Part shown: piece by piece, positions 34,062-45,340 of the stretch | How positions within the stretch are numbered: position 1 is the first letter of the stretch | How the letters are laid out: every line of letters starts with the position of its first letter | NCBI GenBank assembly: GCA_033239005.1 | Contig: BSQZ01000054.1 | Location: forward strand, 408,431 to 472,430 | Source of the DNA: Lamellibrachia satsuma | Lineage: Eukaryota; Annelida; Polychaeta; Sabellida; Siboglinidae | Direction: 5' to 3' | DNA length: 64,000 nt | Translations under genes and position numbers: made by a program | Notes under the pieces: generated by a model | Database searches by the model: none | What the model was told of the DNA's origin: nothing | The model's input: the letters and a program-made list of their open reading frames with translations, nothing else

Positions 34062-34571
34062 TCAGCATGGGCTGACAGACACAAATGCATAAGGTTGACT
34101 ACAGCAGACGACACTTTGAAAAACTGAAGGATTCAACACATCTCGAAAAATGTAAGTTTTACTATTGCATTGAAATACCTTGAATTGCAACATGTACTTT
34201 GGAAATGGTGCATGACCAAAGCATACATTTTGACTAACAAACCATTGCCTGTTGTTATTTATTGAATGTGGCTCCATAGAGATATGACTTGCTGTCAGAC
34301 ACAGGCTGTTATGACAAAGATGACTGGCATCTAAGCCAGGTTCAACACGTGTCAACTTGTGTTCAAGCATATAACTTAAACGATGCACTGTAACCGTTCT
34401 GTAGCCACACTCAAAACAGCAATTAAAAACACCATAGTCACTGAATTTTCCTTTTCTGCATGCTGTCCACAACTGGCACTGCCCATTGGCAGACAATATC
34501 GCCTTTTCTTGTAATTTTGCGGTGTACTTTTTACAAAAATCAACATCCATATTTTCTGTTTCCGTTGCCAT
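34062..34571 (-). CDS. His-Me finger (zinc-loop) endonuclease-like protein, 169 aa
   Basis: This uninterrupted frame has the zinc-binding-loop signature of His-Me finger endonucleases. C32 is followed by VHRLSYM (62-68), then DASHLCHNSLC (81-91), H96, EPHSINNNRQ (100-109), C117 and H120. H84 would be the general base, N106 or N107 the metal-binding asparagine, and the cysteines and histidines zinc ligands. The last 45 residues match nothing known to me. It lies convergent to the transposase pseudogene, 187 bp from its stop, with the ATG 8 bp inside the right inverted motif. Such proteins cut DNA. A role in mobility of this element is inference. Introns or a longer N-terminus cannot be excluded. 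Confidence 0.65.
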   Translation of the reverse strand: MATETENMDVDFCKKYTAKLQEKAILSANGQCQLWTACRKGKFSDYGVFNCCFECGYRTVTVHRLSYMLEHKLTRVEPGLDASHLCHNSLCLTASHISMEPHSINNNRQWFVSQNVCFGHAPFPKYMLQFKVFQCNSKTYIFRDVLNPSVFQSVVCCSQPYAFVSVSPC

Positions 34572-34578
34572 GACACTC

Positions 34579-35056
34579 TATTTGGAGTAAGACCACAGTT
34601 GAGAATTGCATTGGTGGCCATGTTAACGTTTTGTCTGATTATAAGAAAACCTGACCATCAAAAATTCTGATAAAAATGTGCAGCATCCGCCATCATCCCA
34701 TTGACATGCTCACCAATTTTTATCAAAACCACATACCTCCAGCTCTTTTAAAATGCCCCCATGTGCGACGCCCGTCAATATTTACAAAAATAGCCGTGCA
34801 TTCATGCGCCGACGTGGCCCATAGCAGAAAAATTCCAATAAATCCCTCCGCCAGTTAAACTCTCAAAAAAATGCACTATAGCTTCTATAAACAATAGCTT
34901 CTATAAACAATAGCTTCTATAAACAAACCTGTGAATATTCATACTCAAAGGCACTCACGTCACATAATATGAATTATTAGTTTCACATTTCACAATTTCA
35001 CGTGCCCTACATTCATGTGAAAGAGTAAACAGGAAGGTCAACTGTGGTCTTATCCC
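34579..35056 (+). mobile_element. repeat Y, copy 2, with inverted ends (MITE-like)
   Basis: Starts with GGAGTAAGACCACAGTTGA (34584) and ends with CAACTGTGGTCTTATCCC (about 35056). The ends are inverted copies enclosing about 470 bp. Inside are GGCCATGTTAACGTTTTG and the conserved frame 34676-34858. A short direct repeat (AATAGCTTCTATAAAC, three times at about 34870-34925) is private to this copy. It could be a miniature derivative of the neighbouring transposon, or a piece of its second gene. Confidence 0.55.
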
Positions 35057-35215
35057 TGCAGCAATGCGGGCACAGGCCAGTGGCACTCATGGGGTCATGC
35101 CTCAGTTATACTTCCTGGTGTGTTACAGTTCAAGTTAATTCGAATGGCATCGTATAAACTGATAACATTTCACTCTTATTTTACGAATTAGTCAAATGCC
35201 CGTGTGAACTCTTAA

Positions 35216-35350
35216 TTAGCTACTTGTGTATACGCCCAGAATCTGGGCGCATACCTAATTTCCGTCACAATGAGAACCTCACTCTGCATCCAGGCGAAGA
35301 TGTGTGCGACAAACGGTGGTGCGGTGCCTGGATAACCGAGGCTATATCCA
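35216..35350 (-). repeat. repeat R, inverted fragment
   Basis: AGAATCTGGGCGCATAC, ATTTCCGTCACAATGAGAAC and GCGACAAACGGTGG are the reverse complement of 62700-62840. The palindrome is present with one mismatch. Confidence 0.8.
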
Positions 35351-35378
35351 CTCCTGCATCTCTTCCTTTTGTGCTAAT

Positions 35379-35830
35379 GGGTCATGCCTCTGTTAGACTT
35401 CCTGGTGTGTTACGAATGTAGGGCACAGTAATTTTAGGTAAGTATAATTTTTTTAATCATATCATCTGACATAACTGCATTTGAGCAGGCACATTCGCAA
35501 GTTTGCTGGTAGAACCTGTTGTCAGTGTAATTGAGGATTTTTAGATGATTTAAATAGCCGGAAGGATCTTTGGCAATTGTTTCGCTACTAGGCACGTGTG
35601 CGTAGTAATTCGTGCAGAAATTGGTAAACATTGACGGGCATGACACGTTCATCATGACACGTCCATTTTAAAAGAGTTAGAAATGTATAATTTTGACTAA
35701 ACTCGATCGGCATGTCAATGAAATGATGATAACGGCAGATAAGAAATTTCTTAATTTTTGATGGTAAAGTTTTCTTATAATCACGCAAAACGTTAACATG
35801 GCCACGAATGGGAAATGTAACTGTAGGCTG
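35379..35830 (-). repeat. repeat Y, diverged copy 3 (inverted)
   Basis: The minus strand reads GGCCATGTTAACGTTTTGCG and GATTATAAGAAAAC. It continues with protein-like blocks KKFLICRYHHFIDMPIEFSQ and FYQQTCECACSNAVMSDDM, which align with copies 1 and 2. It ends with CCAGGAAGTCTAACAGAGGC. Here the blocks form longer open frames (35588-35788 and 35434-35655), so this copy looks closer to the ancestral coding sequence, with one frameshift near 35640. Confidence 0.65.
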
Positions 35831-35944
35831 AACCCTACATCTTCACCTTTGACCACTGGGTCTCATCTTCCGCGAGAATCCTTCTTCGCTTCCTTGGATT
35901 TTTCCTTGATCTGAATGTACCTAATCCTACATCTTTGAGGTTAC

Positions 35945-36135
35945 TCCGCCTATTAAAATCATCTAAAAATCCACCATTTCACTCTCAACAGCTTCCACCA
36001 GCAAACCTGCATGGTATTGTTCCTGCACCAATGCACTTATGTCAGATCGTATGAATTTTTTAAAACGTACTATATCCAAACTTACTATGCCCCACATTCG
36101 TAACACACAAGGAAGTCTAACTGAGGCATTACCGC
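35945..36135 (+). repeat. repeat Y, partial copy 4
   Basis: ATCATCTAAAAATCC, GCTTCCACCAGCAAACCTGC, AATGCACTTATGTCAGAT and CACATTCGTAACACACAAGG form the 3-prime half of repeat Y. With copy 3 it makes an inverted pair around about 115 bp. Confidence 0.65.
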
Positions 36136-36512
<377 letters not shown>

Positions 36513-36574
36513 ACATAAGAAAATATAATGTTCGCACTAACCTACTTGTATTGTGTTTGTGTTGCGCTGCACAG

Positions 36575-37790
36575 TAACGTTATGTTACGGCCAGTATCAG
36601 CGACTACCGGATGTACACAGGGAATATCCATCATGTTATGTGTGTGAACGTTACGTTACGGCCAGTATCAGCGCCTACCGAATGTACACAGGGAATATCC
36701 ATCATGTTATGTGTGTGAACGTTATGTTACGGCCAATATCAGCGACTACCGGATGTACACAGGGATTACCATCATGTTGTGTGTGTGAACGTTATGTTAC
36801 GGCCAGTATCAGCGACTACCGGATGTACACAGGGATTACCATCATGTTGTGTGTGTGAACGTTATGTTACGGCCAATATCAGCGACTACCGAATGTACAC
36901 AGGGATTACCATCATATTGTGTGTGTAAACGTTATGTTACGGCCAGTATCAGCGACTACCGGATGCAGGGCTGGGGTCAATTCCAAAGGAATTGGAATTA
37001 ATCAATTCAATTCCAAGTCCAAATCCGGAATTGGAGCGGAATTGGAAGTGAAACATTTTGAATGATAGGAATTGGAATTGACAAATTTGGAACAAAAGGA
37101 ATTGGAATTGGAATTGAATGGAAAGGAATTGAGCTTCTGAGTTGTTTGTGACATCAACCAATATTTGTCTAGCCTGTTGTAGGCGGCTATGTGTATAATA
37201 ATGCTATCAATTCATGCATTGGGGATCTGAAAACTTAAATCCTGTAATTCATGCCAGTATCTTATGTCATGATTTCTTTATGTTGCCACTTGCCAGCGGG
37301 TTAATGAAGGGTTCCAGGCTGGCTTTAATAGAAACATCAATAAAATGACTCTGAATAATTTTTGTGGATTGGTCATTTCTATGTAACTTAATTACCATGT
37401 ATGAATGTACATTACTCATGTATGATAGTCATAATGATTATGCAAAGAATAATGACATGCACATTAATCTTTCATTGTTTTGTCGACGTTTGTCGTTATG
37501 TGGAATTGGAGCGGGAGCGGGAATTGGAATTGAACGATTTTGAAAGGAATTGGAACTGGAACTACTAAAAAGAATTGCAAAAAAAGGAATTGGAATTGAA
37601 TGAAAAGGAACTGGAGCGGAATTGGAGCGGAATTGGAATTGATTGAAAGGAATTTACCCCAGCCCTGACCGGATGTACACAGGGAATATCCATCATGTTA
37701 TGTGTGTGAACGTTTTGCTACGGCCAATATCAGCGACTACCGAATATACAAAGGGAATATCAATCATGTTACATGTGTGAACATGATTAG
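36575..37790. repeat. 70/71-bp tandem repeat, about 7 copies, interrupted
   Basis: The unit is TTACGGCCAGTATCAGCGAC...GTGTGTGAACGTTATG. Starts at 36585, 36656, 36727, 36797, 36867 and 36937 give 71, 71, 70, 70 and 70 bp, because GGAATATCC versus GGATTACC alternates. A hAT-like element splits the last unit, and one more diverged unit follows at 37716. Confidence 0.92.
36966..37667. mobile_element. hAT-like non-autonomous transposon, 702 bp
   Basis: The ends are CAGGGCTGGGGTCAATTCC and, inverted at the right, CAGGGCTGGGGTAAATTCC (18 of 19 match). An exact 8-bp duplication ACCGGATG flanks it (36958-36965 and 37668-37675). Both ends carry subterminal GGAATTGGAATTG motifs, dense over 36975-37130 and 37500-37655. 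The middle (about 37140-37490) is unique AT-rich DNA without a transposase frame. An 8-bp target duplication with CAGGG...-type ends fits the hAT superfamily. Confidence 0.9.
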
Positions 37791-39230
37791 AATATGTTCC
37801 GTTATAACCATTTGTCCGTTATCGCCAGGAATCGGCAGTGACTTGATACGTGGTGCGTTGAAAATGTTTTGTGGGACGCGGTGGCAAGGTGATTAAAACA
37901 CTGAATTCTCAATCGTAAGATTCCGATTTTGAATCTTCTTGCTGCCGTTTCGAAGCTTGTGCAATTTCGTCTATTCCACGTTGCATCAGTTCACTCCGCT
38001 GTAAATGTGTACCTGGCTACCGACAGAGGTGGATATGTGTACGAACATTCTTCGAGCAGTAATTGCAGTATGGCTGAATGCTTCCCAGAGCAGTTGGAGT
38101 TGGAATGAACAGGTTCGCCTGGGGCGACGTGTAAAACGCAGTCCCACGTAATATATCGACGTACCCTTTCCCACAAGAGACGTTAAGACGTGCGACCCCG
38201 TCATGGATGGTTACCCGGTGGCGCCATTCAGTGAACTCACTTAGTTTCGAACGGTCCAGTGATTTAGGTCGAGCGGTCATGTTAGATGCTATCTGGGCGA
38301 ATGCTACAGTCAAAACAGCGGAAACCGCGAGTCATCGACGCCCGCTAAGTATGTTGTTTATAAACCGCGTGACTATATTTTATATGCGATGTAATTTGGA
38401 CCCAAGAACGTGTAAATTAAGAAACATTATTGAATTTTAAATATAAGAATGCCAGTCCACTGGCGACGAGGAAGACGACATATAAGTTCGCTTAACAAGT
38501 CACCCGAAATTCAAGTATTGGCTTCTTTGACAGCTTATCAACGCAGATCTACTCTCGACCTGGACGCATAATTTCCTCTACTGCGTAAACATCTCATTAA
38601 AATGGATAAATCTTCATGGTCCAGCGATCGTTGACATTACACGCGTATAAAGTCAAACCAGTCCATGGAGGAGTGAAGCACGTCTTGCAATGCGGTCAGA
38701 TTGCAAAGAAAGCGGCAGTATAACCAACTTAATAACTTGTAGTATCTCTGGTTATCTATTGATCGCAGTGGACACTGTACAATTAGGAGAAGTCGTGCTG
38801 TTCAGGTCACGTTCGTGAGTCACCGCATAGTGACCGCAATTAGCAAATTAATTAATGTTATAGTAGTGAATGTTTGTTACTTCTAGTGGAAATGAACTGC
38901 ACTTCTCACATGTTATTTGTACGTGTTCTTTAGAATATGTTGGGGCACCCAGTTGATCAGTACTATAACGTTATGTCTGATTGGGTATAATAGTTACCAA
39001 GGGTCGTGACCACGCATTCCTGGTAACCCGTTACTAGGGTGTTACTGTTCCCGGCAGATAAACTATCCGCCAACAGTAAGGATTTGCATAGGGTTGCCTA
39101 AACTCCCGGGGCATACACTGTAAATGTTTAATGGTAACTTGACATTACAGCAGAGTTTATCGCGTGGTATATTCCTTGTAGATTTAGGTTAATCCATGGA
39201 ATCGTTACAGCCCGATTGCTGGCTGCAATC
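37791..39230. other. stretch with one possible small ORF, otherwise unassigned
   Basis: The minus frame 38017-38313 (98 aa, MTVAFAQIASNMTARPKSLD...) has no recognised domain and no second copy. A TATAAAATA motif lies upstream on the minus strand near 38380. It could be a real exon or chance. The rest shows no repeats or known protein motifs. Confidence 0.3.
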
Positions 39231-39530
39231 GTGGTAGTTGTGCCATAGCAAGATTGTGGATTTATTCAGAACCGGCTGGTAGCACATCTCTCAAGGATTT
39301 GAGAATCCTATCCCATAGCTTACTGCAAAGTGTGGTAGTTGTGCCATAGCGAGATTGTGGATTTATTCAGAACCGGCTGGTAGCACATCTCTCAAGGATT
39401 TGAGAATCCTATCCCATAGCTTACTGCAAAGTGTGGTAGTTGTGCCATAGCGAGATTGTGGATTTATTCAGAACCGGCTGGTAGCATATTTCTTAAGGAT
39501 TTGAGAATCCTATCCCATAACTCATAAAGG
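39231..39530. repeat. 101-bp tandem repeat, 3 copies
   Basis: GTGGTAGTTGTGCCATAGC restarts at 39231, 39332 and 39433. The paralogous LTR-like segment at 555 has a single copy. Confidence 0.92.
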
Positions 39531-39897
39531 ACGTGACGAATTCCATAATAACATTGGTCTGGCCTCATACAAATTCATATTTTTGCTTGTGTTTACGTAT
39601 ATTTCATATTTACTGTTATTAACTGCTATTTGCCATGACGCCCGACGACCGCTCTATGGCTGATGACAATGTGTCACGGCCGGCCCTTCTAAAGCCGTGT
39701 CGTGACGCTCAGACAGTCAATCGTTCGATTCTTCTAGCGGTCTGAAGGTCCCGCTAATACGACTAGTGCAGCGTGACGGGCAGTGGCACTGCACTGACTA
39801 TAGGGACATTGACAGACCGAGCCCCCTTCGCTTAGTGCGGCGACACGGACATTGGTAGTCATGGAGCGGGGACGACACTAACCCACGTAAACGGAAA
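39531..39897 (+). mobile_element. LTR-like segment, second copy
   Basis: Matches 656-1255 without the (TA)n array: CATAATAACATTGGTC, TATTTGCCATGACGCC, GTGTCACGGCCGGCCC and CAGTCAATCGTTCGATTC. The TATAAAG of the first copy is TCTAAAG here. Confidence 0.45.
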
Positions 39898-39899
39898 GT

Positions 39900-40345
<446 letters not shown>

Positions 40346-40425
40346 AGATACAAGAGATGCTTTATTGAATTTCTCAAAAGAGAACTTTGTTTTGTTGTCA
40401 TATAAAATACATGAAAACAATTGGT
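40346..40425 (-). mobile_element. L2-like LINE 3-prime tail fragment
   Basis: The minus strand (TATATGACAACAAAACAAAG...CAATAAAGCATCTCTTG) matches the last 60-70 bases of the LINE ending at 4559. As there, its 3-prime end opens straight into a TA-containing array, so the array looks like the expanded tail of a strongly 5-prime-truncated insertion. Confidence 0.75.
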
Positions 40426-40489
40426 TACCTGTGTGCTATTCACTGTATGGTGTGCGCATGGTTTCAGAGGTATAGTACATTACCAAAGT

Positions 40490-41730
40490 TTCATAAATAA
40501 TATAAATAAAATAAACAACTGATGAAAATGTGAAACAAATGTTGCAAAGCAACATATACTTGTATTCGTCTACATTTACTTTATTAGTGGCCTAAGCCAC
40601 TATTTCATGTCATATTCGTTGTAAAACTTTATTTCTTCAGAATATGTAACATTTTAACTAGTTTAGACAGGTGTGCGACGTACGGTTTCAGGGACGAACG
40701 GTTTCACTAGTTTAGTGTTATACTGAACATAGATGTTTAACGTGTTTTTCAAATATCAGAATGGGTGCCAATCACCAAATGCCAGGGAATTCCCGAAGAT
40801 ATACAGAAAGGACCCCGAGTGGAAGAGCAGTCGCAGCAGCAAAGCCAATATGACTATCGTGATCGCCGGTGTGGCGTAACACACCACACCTTTTACATAA
40901 CGTGGCTGGCACAGGCGTTGCGGCTCTCTCGTACATTCTGTAAGAGACTAGGAGTGACCTCTGCAAGGAACTATATAACACAGGCCAAACCCAAGATAGG
41001 GGCAGTAAGAAGCGACGCAGACGAAGGTGTGACCTGTAAAGTATTAAACAGATTCCCGATGTCACAATACAGGAACCACACAAAAAGTGTCCTTGTAGCC
41101 AAATCTCCAGCACAGTTTGGCCTTTAATCTTCGTGGACCTGGTTGGAGGCCGGCCACGGGAAAGGTCCAGTAAAGGGGAAGGCCGACAGGATAATAACAC
41201 ACAGATGGGAGTTCTGTCTGGCAGTCCGTTCTAGTGAAACCAAGATGACCATACTGGAAGTTAGCACCAAAGGTACGAAATGTGGGATGTGCCAGCAGTC
41301 CATGGCATAATTATACACAGCACACGCTTTGGTCCCAAGACCAGTTCAGAATATATGTGCCACGTCCCTCTTCAAAAAGTGCAGCTATGATGCGGGAGGA
41401 CAGTTCCATCCAACATGTCCCGGGTGGGAGAGAATGCAACTGGCGACGAAGCAAGCGGAGAAGAAGGACGAGACAGAGAGGTGGTTTCAAAGAAGGATGA
41501 TACTAATAATCAAACAAAGTTCTATCAGTTGTGAGGTGCATTTCTTTCATATGACACTATGTAATCAAGCACACTTGGATCATAACTACACAAAAACACG
41601 TTTTACTATTACGTAATGATTTTTGTCACATAAATACATTTCGACTCGCAACTACTCACAAATTCACCTAGCTGGCAAATGCTCCATTTTAGGAGTTAGT
41701 CGGCCAAACCTTATTTCCTAATTAGCTCAA
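40490..41730 (+). repeat. left arm of duplication B (paralogue of 11170-13030)
   Basis: Closely matches copy A, including GGGAATTCCCGAAGA, CAGCAAAGCCAATATGACTA and GATAGGGGCAGTAAGAAGCG. Reading frames differ by several indels from copy A, which argues against a constrained protein. Confidence 0.8.
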
Positions 41731-41832
41731 TAGTGTCTCTTCATATGACAAAAAGTACGAAATTATACGAATACGTTTATTGTTACCCCCCCCCGAACCG
41801 CAAATGTGAACGTTTCGTGAAAATTTACCATA

Positions 41833-42335
41833 TGTAGTGATACATAGATGACCAAACTTGATTTGATCAAGGATAAACTAATTTATATAACATATTTGTG
41901 TAACAGCATTATGCATATCGACATAGTGACATTTAAATGAATTCCACAATTTTACACCAAACACAGGTAAGGACATCGACCTTATCGCTACACGCTCATT
42001 CTCTCTCATAAACTGATGTATTCTACGTGTAGAATATGATGGAGTTCGCATTACAAATAACTTTTGATAGTCATTTGGTAAAATATTATGGTATGCGTTG
42101 AACATAGATAAAACAGTTATCAACTCAACTATATCTTGAATTTGTTATTCTGGAATAGTGAAAGAAGTGATGTATATGGTCAACTCGTCTGGCACCGTAA
42201 ATCAATTGTATCACTCATTTATGTAGTAATAATTATATGACATGGTAAATTTATCTTGTAAGTGTCTCCCCATATTTCATAACAATACATCAAGTGAGGT
42301 AAGAACAACGAACAATGAACTTGAAGTGGCTTAAA
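41833..42335 (-). pseudogene. LINE C-terminal fragment (copy B)
   Basis: The minus frame contains TVLSMFNAYHNILPNDYQKL and VFGVKLWNSF. These are blocks from the end of a non-LTR polyprotein. The matching copy C sequence (53060-53500) also keeps MFLPHLMFCSEIWGNTNKTN and LMRLIYGARRFDHTNH-like residues. No RT core is adjacent. Confidence 0.65.
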
Positions 42336-42549
42336 CCCTCTTCATAGCGGTATTGCAGATATTTATTGTGACTTGTTACCTATCTGCCTCCCAAATAATA
42401 TATATATATATATATATATATTAGTTTTAGTGGTTCAGTGATAGTTTGTTTACACAGAAAACCGTGTGCATCCTATTAAGCCCCGTACATAATTCGTCCA
42501 CCAGAACTGTGACTGTGAGAATACAATATGTATAATATATTAAATACAT

Positions 42550-43100
42550 ATGTTGCTCTAAAATCCTCGGGAGACCCAAGCTCGGCAGTGCACCAAAGCA
42601 AAAGGGGTTAAGCAGGTCCTAATCGATAAGCAGTTCCAGGTGTGGATTGGTACGCTGGGAAGCTATGGAGGATAAGCAAGTTAAAACAGATGGGTTTTTA
42701 GTTTACGGCGAAATGTTGTTATAAAAACAACATATTTAACAATAACATGGAGCGAGTTCCACAGAGTCGGTGCAGCAACTGAAAAAGCTGTAGTTCCGAC
42801 ATTTGTTTTAACACTGGGAACGAAAAGTATGTTAGCACTAGTATTATTGCAGTTTGTCTTAACACTGTCGTCGACAAATAAAATACACATGAATATCTTC
42901 GACACATTATATTACACATGTCATTTACATACATTTTGAACAGTTGAGGGCCTAAGATAGAACCTTGTGGGACACCACATGATATTCGTAAACGCCCAAA
43001 TATATGTCCATCGTAACTGACATATTGCATTATATTACACAAATACCTTTTTATCAATTCATAAGCAACACGTAATACCATAAAATTATTGTTTATTACA
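42550..43100 (-). pseudogene. second LINE fragment, internally deleted (copy B)
   Basis: The minus strand encodes GRLRISCGVPQGSILGPQLF and KMYVNDM (RT motif B region, about 42920-43010). It then jumps to a tail with FSVAAPTLWNSL and FRRKLKTHLF (about 42685-42790). The catalytic YxDD segment is deleted. Copy C (53870-54220) has the same deletion, so it predates the B/C duplication. Confidence 0.75.
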
Positions 43101-43779
43101 TAGTAATTGGTGGTCTACCGTACCAAATGCTTTTCGCAGTTCGGTAAATACACCAACAGCGTGTTTTTTTATTTAGCGAATTTCTTATTTCAGACTATAA
43201 TTCTACAAGGATATGGGAGGTGGAAATGTTTTCAAAATGTCAATTTTTTTATGTATTAAATCTATTGTTGTATAATTGTCCCTAAATTTTAGAAACTGGT
43301 GGAAGCAAGGAAACAGGCCTTTAATTATTAAAATCGATTTTGCTTCCTGATTTGAATAGCGATATAACCTTGGCGACTTTCAGTTTAAGTTCAATTTTGA
43401 AAAGAAAAATTACATATATATATATATTTTACTGGTTTTACGTTAGAAGCAAATACACTTACAACACGTCGGAAATCTATGCCATCACAGTCAGAAGATG
43501 CTTTTCTTCAACATTTATTGACAACCTTTATAACTTCACTGTCATCGACCGATGATAGGAACATACGTTCCATATTTTTAAAAGTTAGATATTCATATAC
43601 ATATGCTTCAGGGGAAACGTTTATGCTTTTTGTTAAATCAGGTCCAATAGTTGTTAAGAATTTATCCCATTTTCAATCTTGTTTCCCACTGTAAAAATTT
43701 TTTCAGGGTAGATAGATTTTTGTACATTCTTTCCCGTTACATTTCTCAAAATTGTCCATGTCTCTGAGATATTATTACG

Positions 43780-44010
43780 CTGTCCACTCATTCACTCACG
43801 CATTCACGCACACACTCACTCACTCAGTCAGTCAGTCAGTCAGTCAGTCAATCACTGTCCATTCATTCACTCACTCACCCATTCACTCACTCAGTCAGTC
43901 ACTCACAGTCCACTCAATCACTCACACACTAACGCAGTCATTCACCCACCCACTTACTCGGTCATTCACTCACTGTCCACTCGTTCACTCACGCACTCAC
44001 TCAGTTTACA
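43780..44010. repeat. (CTCA/GTCA)n array
   Basis: Degenerate tetranucleotides before repeat S copy 5. Confidence 0.9.
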
Positions 44011-44014
44011 AAAC

Positions 44015-44440
44015 GATTCGTCAGAAATGTCGTAAGCTAGGAATTGCGGAACGTAAGACGGACACGGTTCAGTGAGTTTAGGCCACGGTCGTGTCTTCAA
44101 ATGCGAACAGATAAACATCATTGAATGTGTAGCGTACCACTAACGGAAATCTCTGAATCGGAAATATGTAGTAGTTACCATTTCGCCGGGTGAATGATTA
44201 CACAAACACCGTGGCCCAATTGACACAACGGTTCTGTGATTCAGTGGAACTCACTGACGCACTCACTCACTCACGCACTCACTCATTAAAAAACTCACTC
44301 ATTAAGTAACTCACTTGTTCACGCACACACTCATTCACTTAATAACTAACTCACACCCTCACTCAACTCACTCTCGCACTCTCACATATTCATTCACTCA
44401 TGTACTGACACACTCACTCACTCATGCACTCATGCCTGAT
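44015..44440 (+). repeat. SINE-like repeat S, copy 5, with CTCA tail
   Basis: Repeat S covers 44015-44250 (GTAAGACGGACACGGTTCAG, CACCGTGGCCCAATTGACAC). The tail of CTCA/CGCA/ATTA units runs to about 44440. Confidence 0.85.
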
Positions 44441-44620
44441 TAAAGGGTTGGACGATTTACTGAGGTTGGTCAGATACACAGATGTGGAAAAAAACAGACT
44501 TTAATACAGTGGCCGTTTCCAAGGGATTGCCGCTGTGAGGGTTTTTACTGTACTTTTTAAAACATGATTTGCTCCGACTTCTAACTAGTTGGGCCTTCCG
44601 CTATAGCTAGTGATGTTTAC

Positions 44621-45340
44621 TTGGTAGACAAGTTAACGTCATACAACTGGAACAGACACAAGTTTTCCACAATCCCTGACGAAGGCTTCCTATCTTGACC
44701 CAGTTATGAGTCGCCACGGCTACCCTCAATGGATCCTTCTGTCTTGAGCAGACAATGGTTTGCGCCGTCGTGGTTGTCAGTTCTGTTGTGCACATCGCTT
44801 GGTGTGGTTTAATAGACCCACTCTGGCATGACAGTCTCTGCTGCACTTGCTGCAGGTGAAGGTCATCGGCTGAAATGGTGCAGGTTTTCTAGACCTCTGC
44901 TTTCGCTGGTCCGTCTTCTCAGCCAGTGGCGTAGATCTTTTATGTTCTGCTTTTCTTATGCCATTCCGAACAATCAGCCTCCAATGACCCCGATCGTCAG
45001 CGGCTGTCTCCCAGCTGTTCGTGTCTATGTCATATGGACGGCCAGTAGACCGCGTCCCAGAGGCAAGTTCGCCAGGACACATCCCTGTTTTACTCCACAG
45101 CGGATCTCAAAGGGTTCGGATGTAGCCCCGTCATAGTAGACTGTGCCCTTTATGTTGTCATGAAAGGAGATCCCACTGACTAGCTATGGCAACCAACGTG
45201 ATGACACAGGCGGTTATAGCGCCCCAGAACACAATTGCCGACAAACCCGGCCAACGGCCAGACACGGTGCACGCTTGTTTTGTCATGCGTGTCTCCGTTA
45301 TCTCTTTAGTCGACAACTCACCCACGCTCTCATCCATGCG
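44621..45340 (-). pseudogene. claudin-like subfamily 2, exon 1, split by a LINE (copy B)
   Basis: The right part (45177-45340) begins MDESVGELSTKEITETR and keeps GLSAIVFWGAITACVITLVA as a membrane helix. The left part (44621-44723) supplies THNWVKIGSLRQGLWKTC, the claudin-type W-GLW-C loop, and ends at a GTAAAC donor. The LINE insertion separates the halves. A compensated pair of one-base indels has replaced the residues between the N-terminus and the helix. Exons 2 and 3 are absent. Confidence 0.78.
44724..45176 (-). mobile_element. LINE fragment in claudin-like exon (copy B)
   Basis: The minus strand has TVYYDGATSEPFEIRCGVKQ, then GCVLA (RT motif B), then a deletion. The tail has SWETAADDRGHWRLIVRNGI and FTCSKCSRDCHARVGLLNHT. 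This copy keeps about 45 extra bases at the deletion junction (including GRPYDIDTN) compared with A and C. Flanking 17-base repeats lie at 44707-44723 and 45177-45193. Confidence 0.82.

Noticed and set aside
36575..37790. Possible CRISPR-like spacing at 70/71 bp
   Set aside because: Units are uniform tandem repeats; the only break is a transposon insertion.
44607..44846. Minus-strand 79-residue ORF as an independent small gene
   Set aside because: It is the distal half of the split claudin-like exon plus LINE tail, read through.
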